Assembly (NCBI GenBank): GCA_947174635.1
Contig: CAMWJS010000002.1
Span: forward strand, 62,001-126,000
Length of the DNA stretch: 64,000 nt
Reading direction: 5' to 3'
Source of the DNA: an uncultured Muribaculaceae bacterium
Lineage (GTDB): Bacteria; Bacteroidota; Bacteroidia; Bacteroidales; Muribaculaceae
The notes under the pieces: generated by a model
What the model was told of the DNA's origin: nothing
Seen by the model: only the letters and a program-made list of their open reading frames with translations
The model's database searches: none
Shown: piece by piece, positions 20,171-29,200 of the stretch
Layout of the letters: each line of letters begins with the position of its first letter
How positions within the stretch are numbered: position 1 is the stretch's first letter
Program-made: the position numbers and the translations under genes

Positions 20171-20262
20171 CAGGCTAAGTATAAACACATTAGCCTCGGA
20201 GAGGCGTCATTGTTATTATTAGCGCAAATTTTGATTATGATGTCGGCGTCCCTGCCACTAAA

Positions 20263-21474
20263 CTATCTGCGTTTGCCGAGTATCTCCCGCAGGCCGTCCA
20301 TATCGAATGTCAGCGAGAAGCGGAGTGTCTGGTCGAGCGGCGACTGCTGCGCGGTGGCTATCATGTATGAGGCGTCGAGACGGAGCACATTGAGCGAGAA
20401 GCCTGCACCGATGCCGAAATACTGGCGGTTGCCTTTGAACTGGCTTTCGTGATAGTAGCCCGCACGCAGGAAGAACTGCTGGTTGTAGGAATATTCTGCA
20501 CCGAGCGAATAGGTAATCTCGCGAAGCTCTTCCTTGAAGCCGCCGGGGGCATCGGAGAATGACTTGAATATACCGGAGATAGGCGACATGTCCTGCCATT
20601 CCTGAAGCGCGTCGAGATATTCGCGTTCGCCGTCGGAGTCGTCGGCATAGTCGCTTTCACGCGGACGTGCCGGCACGAGCAGTTTGTTAAGATCGAGCGA
20701 TATGGCGAGGTTGTGGTAGTCGGCCAAAGGGAACATGAATGTGGTGCCGAGTCGCAGGTTGGTCGGGAGGAATGCGGGGTCCTCGCCGTTGTTGTAGTTG
20801 ACTTTCGTACCGATGTTCGATATATTCCAGCCCCATGACCACTGGCACTCGTTGCGCCCTACAATGGGGTAGGTGGTGTAGTAGCCCGAGATGTCGGCCG
20901 AGAATGCCGATGCGCCCACGGTCTGGTCGCCGGCGTATGAGTTGGAGAAACCGAGGTCGGAGTAGATGTAGCGGAATACGACACCCATCGAGAATTTCTC
21001 CGACAGCTTGCGCGAGTAGCCCACGTCGACGGCGAGCTCGTATGGGTTGAGGCTCTGTGTGGTGATGCCCGAGGGGTCGTTGGTATTTACTTCGCCGAGT
21101 GAGAAATAGCGCAGCGTGGCCGATACCGCCTGGTTGTCGTTGGAGCCGAGTTTCCAGTAGCCCGACACGTTTGCAAGAAAGATGTCGTTGACGAGTTTGC
21201 GGAGCCACGGAGTGTAGCTGAGCGAGACTCCGCCCTGCGAATAGGCGAATGCGTATTTCGACGGATTCCAGAACTGGGAGTTTGCATCAGGGTCGGTGGC
21301 GGCACCGATGTCGCCCATCGAGGCGCCGCGGGCGTCGGGCGCTATGGAGAGCGAGGTTACACCTGTCTCTATAGGGTTGAACTCGTTCTTGATATTGTCG
21401 TCGGCGCGAGCCTCTCCTGCCAGGAGCAGGCAGACGGTGCCGAGGATTACCGGTTTGATGAGAGTCGTTTTCAT
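20263..21474 (-). CDS. porV: Type IX secretion system outer membrane protein PorV (LptO)
   Basis: GVTSLSIAPDARGASMGDIGAATDPDANSQFWNPSKYAF start and beta-barrel; adjacent to porU. Confidence 0.93.
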   Translation of the reverse strand: MKTTLIKPVILGTVCLLLAGEARADDNIKNEFNPIETGVTSLSIAPDARGASMGDIGAATDPDANSQFWNPSKYAFAYSQGGVSLSYTPWLRKLVNDIFLANVSGYWKLGSNDNQAVSATLRYFSLGEVNTNDPSGITTQSLNPYELAVDVGYSRKLSEKFSMGVVFRYIYSDLGFSNSYAGDQTVGASAFSADISGYYTTYPIVGRNECQWSWGWNISNIGTKVNYNNGEDPAFLPTNLRLGTTFMFPLADYHNLAISLDLNKLLVPARPRESDYADDSDGEREYLDALQEWQDMSPISGIFKSFSDAPGGFKEELREITYSLGAEYSYNQQFFLRAGYYHESQFKGNRQYFGIGAGFSLNVLRLDASYMIATAQQSPLDQTLRFSLTFDMDGLREILGKRR

Positions 21475-21574
21475 ATATTACTATAACTCCAAATCACAAA
21501 ATTTATTGTAATAGAGGGGATAAATTTGCATTTTATCCCCTCCTGAAAAGTATGTGCCGCCTGTCGGTAGGCTT

Positions 21575-24500
21575 TTACGGCTTCTGTATGACGATTATGT
21601 CGGTTTTAGGCGTGTGGCCGTGCAGGCTGCCTCCTGTGCAAATGGCATAAGCTCGGTAAACGCCGTCCTTGACAAGATTGCCCGACATGTCGGTCAGATC
21701 CCATTCGAAGGGGAAGCTTACATCGGCACGCGAGAACACGGTGTTGCCTTCGGCGTCCTCTATAATGAGGCGTCCGGTAGGGGTGTCGGTGAAGTTGTGG
21801 TTGAGCGAGATGGTGGCCTGAATGCGCGCTGGCTGCTCTTCAATGGCCAGAGTGGCGTTCGCTCCGGTGTTGTTGATGACGAACTCTATGGTGCGCGAAG
21901 CGCTGTTTCCGGAGTTGTCGGAGATATAGAGCGTCAGTGAGTGGCGTCCGTCGCTGAGCGATGTGAACGGATACTCTATGTTCACCGAGCCGTCGCCGTT
22001 GTTGGTCATTGCAGTGCCTACCACAGGATAGTTCATGGTGTTGTCGATGCTTATGCGGCAGGTGGGACCGACGGTGCCGGTGGGATTGTATATGCCGCTG
22101 CCATTGTCGATTACGGTGGCATACAGTATGAAATTCTGGCTTGTGATGTCGCCGTTGACAAATTGCGGGGTGTTGATGTACATTTCTGTGATTTCGGGCG
22201 CTTCAGTGTCTGACGGTGTCTGCGGTGCGGCATTGATGTCAATCGCCAGGGCGTTTGTATAGGTGGTGGCCACTTCGCTGTTGTCAGGAAGCACTGCGGT
22301 GATGGTGGCGCGGTTGAAGTCGCCTGTGCGTACCGGCATAGGGGGAGTGAGTCTGACGGTAAATTTACCGTCTACGACTTTGGCTATGGCTTCGACAAGC
22401 AGGTCTTCGTCGGTGTAGACACTTTTTGCGGTGTCTCCGGCCAATGTGACGAGGTTGCGCACGATGGGCGATTCATAGAGCGACAATATTACGTTGCCGT
22501 TGAATGTCTTCCAGTGGGTGCCGGAGTTCGACGGGTCCTCGACATATCCGGTAATGGTGTTTTCGACAAGGGGCGTTATCGGATGTCCGGCCTCCTGAGC
22601 ATTGTATGCCTCGCCGTTTACACTTTCTATTGTGATTTTGTGGCTCGGGAAGAAGAGCGGTATTGCGGGGTCGCCACAGAGGTTATAGCACGAAGTGTTG
22701 ACCATCAAGCCGTTGTCGCCTGATGTCTTGTTGAGAAGAAGTTCATTGCGTGCCAGGCGCAATATGTCGCCGGTAGTGGTGCCTTTAGGCGATTTTGCGA
22801 ATATGTCGGCCATGGTCTCCGACAATTTCTGATTGCGGACCTGATATACTTCGCGGCATGCGGCCACTACTCCGATCATACCGCCGTTGTTCTGCATTAC
22901 CATCTCTTGGGCAAGCGACAGCTCGAGGCGGTCGAAGGTATAGGCCTGGCAGGTGGCGAGCATTGCGAACGGGAAGTAGTCGTAGCGTGTGTCGTGCACA
23001 TCCGAAATGTGGTACAGATTTGACGAACCGATGTAGTCGGGCTTGCCGTGGCCGGTGTAGTTTACATACATCACGCCTCTTTTAAGGGCTTGCTTTATGA
23101 CGTTTTTGGCGGGTATTGCCTTGCCGTTTTTCAGAGGGTAGAGGCCGCTGTATCCTTTGATGAGGGTCATGCCGGGATTGTTGGCAAGGAATGACTTTCC
23201 GGTGACTTCACCGCTCGTGAAGTGCTGGTGGTTGTCTCCGTGGTCGGTAATGATGAGTGCGCGCTGGTATATGTCTGACGAAGGTGTATAGGTCAGATAC
23301 TGGTATATTTTGTCGACGGCCTTGGCTGCCTGTGTGGCGTCGAGCGCGGGGATGCGGCCTACATTTATATGCTGCACGCTGTTGATGAATTCTAAGGTGG
23401 GAGGGGTGTCGCCGAGCATGCCGAAGTAGGCGTCGCAGGAGTATCCCGTGGTGACGAGCGACATCGACGCATGGTAGGGTGTGCCGTAGTTGAGCAGCAG
23501 CACGCCGCGTTCCTTGAATGCCGCTCCGGTGGTGGTGAGGCCGCGGTTGTCGTAGAATGAGCCTCCGAACAGCAGCAGGTGTTTCATCTTGGACGGATTG
23601 CGGTCGTAGAACATCTTCATTGCCTTTCGTATGCCCCACAATGAAGGTGTGCCCGACGAAAATTCGTTGAATATTTCCTCCTGCTGCAATACTATGACGT
23701 CGTGTCCGAGAAGGTCGCGGTGTATCTGGGCCAGACGTTCGGCCTGGTCGACGAATGCGTCGGCCGACAGAATTACGAGATCGGGCACGGCGTACGAGTG
23801 TATGTTCTGATTTGAAACCTCGCCGGCATATTCAACCGGAAGATGGTCTTTTGTCGGGTTGAATGCTATGGCGCGGAAAGCCTTGTCGGTCGATTTGGAT
23901 ATGCTGTAGGTTTCGTCGCTGGCGAAAACCAGCGTGCGGCCGCCGTAGTTGTAGCTTGACTCGTACTGGCGCACGTTGTATGCTCGGTCGACATTCCAGA
24001 CTATTACTTCGGGGTCGGCGTCGGCGACTTCTATTACCTGGCCGCTCTTCAGCGCGCTGTCACACATCAGCAATGACGGGTGTGCTCCGATTTTGTTGCT
24101 GCGGGGATAGGCCAGAAGCATTCGGTCGACGGCCGCGTAGTTGAATGTGGATTTGCTGGATTTTGACAGTGTCACGTCGAATGACGTGGATGTGCCGGGT
24201 ATAGGCAGCTGCTGATATGAGTCCGACAGATTGGCATTGGTGTTGAACGCTGTGTATTTGCTGTTGCTGTTGAGGTTGATGGTCTTGTTGATTATCTCTC
24301 CACGGCGTGGATGCGTGAGCAGAAACGACATGTTGTTGCCTGACCCGACAAGTATGTTGTGGAACACCACATTGGTGTATGTCAAGGTGGAATAGAGGTC
24401 GTTGAGCGGGAACGAGAATTTCAGCGTATCGCTGACCTGCGATATGTCGGGCCCGAAGTAAAGCTGTCCCTGGCGCGTCGGATTGGTCGCTTCCTCTTCA

Positions 24501-25036
24501 ATCATCGAGATGCTCCAGTGCTTGCGCAGGAACGACGTCGTGGCAATCGGCTTGTAGCGTATGATTTCAGTCTGCTTCACCGGCTGTGAGTCGGTGATGA
24601 AATAATATCCGGCGTCGGCAACATGGTTTCGTTCCACGTCCGGGCATGCGGTGACCTGTGTCGGTTTTGACGAGGCGTACACAAGGTTCGGACGGTAGTT
24701 CGATTCGCCGTAGAAAAGCAGACGGTCGTCGCGGTATACGACCGGTTGCTGCGGGAGGTCGTCGGGGATGCTCTCGTCGAGCAGTTCCGGCACTCCGGCC
24801 ACACCGCCGAAGCCGAATACGGTCACGGCCGACGGGTCATCAAAACCCCATTCGCGCAGCTGTTCGTTGGTAATCTGCTGTATGCCTGACTCGTTGACGC
24901 GTATTTTCACCCAGCGTCCCGATGATAGAACGGATGATGATGCGTAGTGCGAGGCATCGACTGCCGATGACGAAAGGGCTCCTATGATGGCGCAGAGCAG
25001 AGATACGTATATACGTGTTTTCATTCTGTATGGCAT
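21575..25036 (-). CDS. porU: Type IX secretion system sortase PorU (C25-like)
   Basis: 1153 aa; gingipain-like catalytic motifs NYTGHG and LATCQA; VGRIPA; C-terminal T9SS-type region; adjacent to porV. Confidence 0.93.
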   Translation of the reverse strand: MPYRMKTRIYVSLLCAIIGALSSSAVDASHYASSSVLSSGRWVKIRVNESGIQQITNEQLREWGFDDPSAVTVFGFGGVAGVPELLDESIPDDLPQQPVVYRDDRLLFYGESNYRPNLVYASSKPTQVTACPDVERNHVADAGYYFITDSQPVKQTEIIRYKPIATTSFLRKHWSISMIEEEATNPTRQGQLYFGPDISQVSDTLKFSFPLNDLYSTLTYTNVVFHNILVGSGNNMSFLLTHPRRGEIINKTINLNSNSKYTAFNTNANLSDSYQQLPIPGTSTSFDVTLSKSSKSTFNYAAVDRMLLAYPRSNKIGAHPSLLMCDSALKSGQVIEVADADPEVIVWNVDRAYNVRQYESSYNYGGRTLVFASDETYSISKSTDKAFRAIAFNPTKDHLPVEYAGEVSNQNIHSYAVPDLVILSADAFVDQAERLAQIHRDLLGHDVIVLQQEEIFNEFSSGTPSLWGIRKAMKMFYDRNPSKMKHLLLFGGSFYDNRGLTTTGAAFKERGVLLLNYGTPYHASMSLVTTGYSCDAYFGMLGDTPPTLEFINSVQHINVGRIPALDATQAAKAVDKIYQYLTYTPSSDIYQRALIITDHGDNHQHFTSGEVTGKSFLANNPGMTLIKGYSGLYPLKNGKAIPAKNVIKQALKRGVMYVNYTGHGKPDYIGSSNLYHISDVHDTRYDYFPFAMLATCQAYTFDRLELSLAQEMVMQNNGGMIGVVAACREVYQVRNQKLSETMADIFAKSPKGTTTGDILRLARNELLLNKTSGDNGLMVNTSCYNLCGDPAIPLFFPSHKITIESVNGEAYNAQEAGHPITPLVENTITGYVEDPSNSGTHWKTFNGNVILSLYESPIVRNLVTLAGDTAKSVYTDEDLLVEAIAKVVDGKFTVRLTPPMPVRTGDFNRATITAVLPDNSEVATTYTNALAIDINAAPQTPSDTEAPEITEMYINTPQFVNGDITSQNFILYATVIDNGSGIYNPTGTVGPTCRISIDNTMNYPVVGTAMTNNGDGSVNIEYPFTSLSDGRHSLTLYISDNSGNSASRTIEFVINNTGANATLAIEEQPARIQATISLNHNFTDTPTGRLIIEDAEGNTVFSRADVSFPFEWDLTDMSGNLVKDGVYRAYAICTGGSLHGHTPKTDIIVIQKP

Positions 25037-25172
25037 TGGTGTTGTTGCAGTTTGATGGTTGAAGAAATGTATTTCCTGAAGAGATGATGGTTGCAGATAT
25101 ATTAACGTTGTATGTCCGCACTTATTGTGTCGCAGCTGTTGCCGACGTGGGGTGCGGGCTGTTGATTCTATT

Positions 25173-25739
25173 TTATTTTATGTTGAATTTTAATACTTCC
25201 GTTCCGTTGACCGAGGCCTCGATGCGGTCGCCGATGTTCACTTCGCACGAAAAGAGGGGGGAGGGGGGGATGATGATGTCGCCGGTCTTTATTATCATAT
25301 CCTTGCTCAGGAGTTTAAGCGCTTTGGTTGCCGGAGTGATGACGTTGGAGAATGTGATGCTTTGCGGGGAGTTGATGTCGACGGTCTTTATTGGGGAGCA
25401 GTCGGTCCATGAGCCTATGGCGAGTGCTCCGTCAAATGCCGTGGCCCACGGAGTCCAGTTTTCGGCGCTGTTCTCGTCGGGCGACACTATGTCGACCGGA
25501 ACAAAGCGCACGCATAGCGTCATCATGTCGTAATAGCGTGGCGCAAACCGTTCGGCTATCGATTTCCCGAGGCGGCTTATGAGATAGGCCACAGAGAAGT
25601 CGCAGCGCCAGCGGCGAGATATTTCAGGCAGGAATACCGGACGGTTGTCGCGGATTACCGACGAGTCGGTGGTGAGAATAAGCGTAGGCAGCGAAGCGTT
25701 GTCCTTGCTGCCGAAATCCCTCAGCTCAAGTATTTTCAT
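25173..25739 (-). CDS. Fumarylacetoacetate hydrolase-fold-like protein, apparently lacking the metal-ligand motif
   Basis: MKILELRDFGSKDNASLPTLILTTDSS...; FSNVITPATKALKLLSKDMIIKTGDIIIPPSP..VNIGDRIEASVNGTEVLKF resembles FAH C-terminus. Start at 25739 overlaps the rex stop (ATGA). Confidence 0.55.
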   Translation of the reverse strand: MKILELRDFGSKDNASLPTLILTTDSSVIRDNRPVFLPEISRRWRCDFSVAYLISRLGKSIAERFAPRYYDMMTLCVRFVPVDIVSPDENSAENWTPWATAFDGALAIGSWTDCSPIKTVDINSPQSITFSNVITPATKALKLLSKDMIIKTGDIIIPPSPLFSCEVNIGDRIEASVNGTEVLKFNIK

Positions 25740-26407
25740 GACGGATGTTCTTCTAAACGTTTCTGGGACTCGAGGCGGTTGTACATCACTGCCAGATGGG
25801 CGTATATCGAAGTGTTGGTGATTACAATGCCGCGTGGAGCCCTTATGCGGTAGGGCGTGAAATTCCACAGAGCCTTGACGCCGGCTTTTATAAGACGGTC
25901 GGCACCCTCCTGAGCATGGTCGACCGGGAGGGTTATTATGCCCACTTCGACGTTGAGGCGCGTTATTGTCGTCTCCAGCGACGAGATGTCGAGAATGGGG
26001 ACTCCGCATGCGGTCTTGCCGACGATGCTCTGGTTTATGTCAAAGCCGGCAACTATGTTGAGCCCGTAATTGGCGAGGCCTGAGTCATGTATCAGCGAGC
26101 CTCCGAGCGAACCTACACCGAGCACAACGGCGTTGTGGCGGCGTTTGAAACCCAGAAATTCCTGTAGCTCATGGCACAGGAGCTTCACCTCGTAGCCTAT
26201 GCGCGTCTTCCCCTTGACGTTGAGGAACGACAGGTCTTTGGCTATCTGCGACGCATCGACGTTGAGCTCTCGCGATATGGCTGTCGACGACACGTATTCG
26301 ATGCCACGCTCGTCAAGCAGCGTGACATAAGCCAGATACCACGGCAGTCGGCGCAGAGCCGGCTCCGGTATCATCGCTTTGTCGTTGTTTTTTATTGTCG
26401 TTGCCAT
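25736..26407 (-). CDS. rex: Redox-sensing transcriptional repressor Rex
   Basis: Winged-helix N-terminus (ALRRLPWYLAYVTLLDERGIEYVSSTAISRELNVDASQIAKDLSFL), GVGSLGGSL Rossmann motif. Confidence 0.94.
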   Translation of the reverse strand: MATTIKNNDKAMIPEPALRRLPWYLAYVTLLDERGIEYVSSTAISRELNVDASQIAKDLSFLNVKGKTRIGYEVKLLCHELQEFLGFKRRHNAVVLGVGSLGGSLIHDSGLANYGLNIVAGFDINQSIVGKTACGVPILDISSLETTITRLNVEVGIITLPVDHAQEGADRLIKAGVKALWNFTPYRIRAPRGIVITNTSIYAHLAVMYNRLESQKRLEEHPS

Positions 26408-26572
26408 AGTTTTTCAGCACGCAAAGATACAAAAAATTATAATAACAGGACTTTAACCCGGCTAAATTTATGTTAATAATACAATGTGGCCGTGCGTGTG
26501 ATGCATGCGTGCGGCGGTGGCGCCACGCTTGCACCCTGATGTGCCGCAGGGGCGCCCTTCCCTCGAATATTA

Positions 26573-26616
26573 CAGCGCCGCTCCTGTTTTCACAAACCGG
26601 GGCGGCGCTGGTTTTA
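26573..26616 (+). terminator. Strong GC-rich hairpin followed by GTTTT
   Basis: CAGCGCCGCTCC-T-GTTT-TCAC-AAAC-C-GGGGCGGCGCTG then GTTTTAACG. Confidence 0.6.
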
Positions 26617-26776
26617 ACGTTTAAAACAATAGCTTCTTGTATAATTATCCGATGCAAAATTACTTCAACTTCATAGATGCCCAAATACCTAAAAGTAGGT
26701 ATTTTTACGGCGTTGCCGCATCGGTCGGCTCCCGCAGGCTCCAATTGAAAAAATATCGTAAAATTGGTGGATTTAG

Positions 26777-26808
26777 TTTTGACATAATCAAAAAAAAAGT
26801 TATCTTTG
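26777..26808 (+). promoter_or_regulatory. Bacteroidetes-type promoter for ppiD-like gene
   Basis: TTTTG, 19-nt spacer, TATCTTTG; consensus -33 TTTG / -7 TAnnTTTG. Confidence 0.75.
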
Positions 26809-26894
26809 TGCGCTTCAACGCAGTAGTGCCTTGCGGGCATCATCTGCCTGCAATCGATACCAATCATTAAAATAAAAATAAACACAAATCATAA

Positions 26895-28988
26895 ATGTCA
26901 GCATTAGAACACATTAGAAAACGGCCGGCCTTGGTGATATCTATCCTCGGTCTGGCTCTCGTATTGTTTATCATTACCGCAGTTTCCGATAACATTACCT
27001 CGTTTTTCGGCGACCGTGACACCGCAGTGAAAGTCGATGGCGAAAAATTGAAATATGACAAGTGGAAACGCACAGCAAGCCAGATTTCCGACCAGATGCG
27101 TCAGTCGGGTCAGGAAGATGTCGATTTTTCGTACGCCGACGAGATGGCTCTCCAGCAGATTGTCGACGAAGAGCTCTTCAACAAAGAGCTTGACCGTCTC
27201 GGCATCCGCGTCACCGACGAGGAGATGGAAGCATATCTTTTCGGTCCGGCTTCTGTTGCCGCTGCCGAAGCTCAGCGCTACGGATTCCCCTCTGCCGAGG
27301 ATTTCTATTCCTATGCTTACTCAAACGAAAGCGGCTCGGAAAACGCCCGCGCTCTCTGGCAGGATATGGAAAACCGTATCCGCCGTCAGGTCATGACTGC
27401 CAAATACCAGATGCAGCTCGGCGCCATCACCGCCAACAAACTCGATGCGAAAGCCTACTATGACGAAAACAAAAATGTCACTCTCAACGTGGCAAAAGTC
27501 GACTACGTAAGTCTCGCCAACGATGACTACAACGTCACCGACGCCGAAATCAAAGAGCGCTACAACAAAGAAAAAGAAAACTACCGTCTTGACACCGAAG
27601 TCCGCCTGGTCGACTATATTCTCGTCACCCCCACCGCTTCGGCTCAGGATGCCGCCGCTGCAAGCGATGAAGTGGTCAACGCTATCAGCCGTCTGAAATC
27701 AACCCCCGGCACTGAAGCTATCGCCGGCAACTATGCTTTCGAGACAGCAGTCCACACCGGAAGCGCTTCTTCACTTCCCGCCTCGCTCCGCAACTCAATC
27801 GAACGTATCGCTGCCGACACTGTAGTGATGCTCAGCTTCAACGGCTCTGCCTACAATATCGCAAAGCTTCTCAATGCCAAGACCGGTATCGAGAAAGCCG
27901 ATGTTGACTTCTTCATCACCGACAACGCCAATCTTCCCGTCGACTCTATCGTTGCCGCGGTAAGCGCCGGTGACATCGCACAGTATGGCGACAGCATTCA
28001 GAAAGTAAGCCAGAAAGAGCTGAAACTTATCGACAACGCCCTTCTTGCCGGCTATGCCGACAATTTCATCAATGCTCCGCAAGGCGCCAATGTCGTGACT
28101 GATAATGATTTCAAGGCAAACATCCTTTCAGCTCTCTTCGGCGGCCAGGTAGACCCCGCCCGCATGGACATGGATGCTATCGGTGTATGCTATAAGGTGA
28201 ACAGCGTGGAAGAGCCGCAGACAATCTACGAAGTCGCTGCCATCACCCGCCCGCTTGTTCCCTCTGAAGAAACAATCAACACGCTCCGCAAAGAGCTCGT
28301 TGACTATAGCGTCAAGAACGCCAATGCCGAGGCTTTCGCCAAGAATATCGGCTCTTCAAGCTTCCATATCGAAAAGGGACGCATAAGCCCCGACCGTTTC
28401 GCAGTAATCGGTCAGAACGGACAGCGTATCCCCCAGACAGTATCTCTCGTACGCTGGGCTATGGACGAAGCCAAGAAAGGCGATGTATCGGAAGTGGTCG
28501 ATGCAGGTGACTCATTTATCGTGGTTGCCGTGTCTGACATCTACGCCGACAACTACGTGCCCGCTACCGACGCTACCGTAGCCGAACAGCTCGCCAATGA
28601 ACTGCGCGCCGAGAAGAAAGGAGCCAAACTTGTGGGCGACTACGCAGGCAAAGGCAAGAGCGTAGACGAATACGCCGCAGCAATGGGCACTCAGCCCGTC
28701 ACTGTCCGCGCCAACTACGCGCAGAACGACGGTGGTATTCTCCGTGCCGACTCTAAATTCCTCGCAGCCGTAGGTGCTGCACAGAAAGGCCAGCTCGTAG
28801 GTCCGGTCGCTACCGGTTCGGCTGCCGTGGTATTCGAGGTTGTCGATGTTGACAATGCCGGCGGTGAATTTGTCTTCGAGCAGGTTGCCCCCATGGTATC
28901 GCGCATGTTCCAGTTCAACGTGAACCAGGCGCTTCGTGCCAACAAGGACATCAACTACAAGGCGCTTCGCTTTGAAACCCGTGAATAA
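26895..28988 (+). CDS. SurA N-terminal/PpiD-like periplasmic peptidyl-prolyl isomerase
   Basis: N-terminal TM anchor (IRKRPALVISILGLALVLFIITAV), SurA_N-like DEELFNKELDRLGIRVTDEEME, rotamase-like C-terminal segments. Confidence 0.85.
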   Translation: MSALEHIRKRPALVISILGLALVLFIITAVSDNITSFFGDRDTAVKVDGEKLKYDKWKRTASQISDQMRQSGQEDVDFSYADEMALQQIVDEELFNKELDRLGIRVTDEEMEAYLFGPASVAAAEAQRYGFPSAEDFYSYAYSNESGSENARALWQDMENRIRRQVMTAKYQMQLGAITANKLDAKAYYDENKNVTLNVAKVDYVSLANDDYNVTDAEIKERYNKEKENYRLDTEVRLVDYILVTPTASAQDAAAASDEVVNAISRLKSTPGTEAIAGNYAFETAVHTGSASSLPASLRNSIERIAADTVVMLSFNGSAYNIAKLLNAKTGIEKADVDFFITDNANLPVDSIVAAVSAGDIAQYGDSIQKVSQKELKLIDNALLAGYADNFINAPQGANVVTDNDFKANILSALFGGQVDPARMDMDAIGVCYKVNSVEEPQTIYEVAAITRPLVPSEETINTLRKELVDYSVKNANAEAFAKNIGSSSFHIEKGRISPDRFAVIGQNGQRIPQTVSLVRWAMDEAKKGDVSEVVDAGDSFIVVAVSDIYADNYVPATDATVAEQLANELRAEKKGAKLVGDYAGKGKSVDEYAAAMGTQPVTVRANYAQNDGGILRADSKFLAAVGAAQKGQLVGPVATGSAAVVFEVVDVDNAGGEFVFEQVAPMVSRMFQFNVNQALRANKDINYKALRFETRE

Positions 28989-29050
28989 TAAAATGTAAGG
29001 TACTCTATAACGATATAATAGAGGATATCATTCTACTTAATCCAACAATA

Positions 29051-29083
29051 AGAGCGGAGTCGATGTGCTATCGGCTCCGCTCT
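29051..29083 (+). terminator. Terminator-like hairpin downstream of ppiD-like gene
   Basis: AGAGCGGAGTCGAT-GTGCT-ATCGGCTCCGCTCT. Confidence 0.65.
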
Positions 29084-29200
29084 GCTTTCTGCTATTGAAC
29101 ATTATACCGTAAATTCGATTATATTTTATACCTTTGCAAGCGTTTGGCTGAGTCCGTTGAACGGCATTTGGATGCGCCGTCCCTGCAAAAACTGGAAAAA

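Noticed and set aside
25740-26009. N-terminal extension of ORF 25173-26009
   Set aside because: Overlaps rex in another frame; the ATGA-coupled start at 25739 gives a sensible protein.
26470-26676. 68-aa ORF in the rex/ppiD intergenic region
   Set aside because: Runs through the terminator hairpin and has no domain; a structured RNA is a better explanation.
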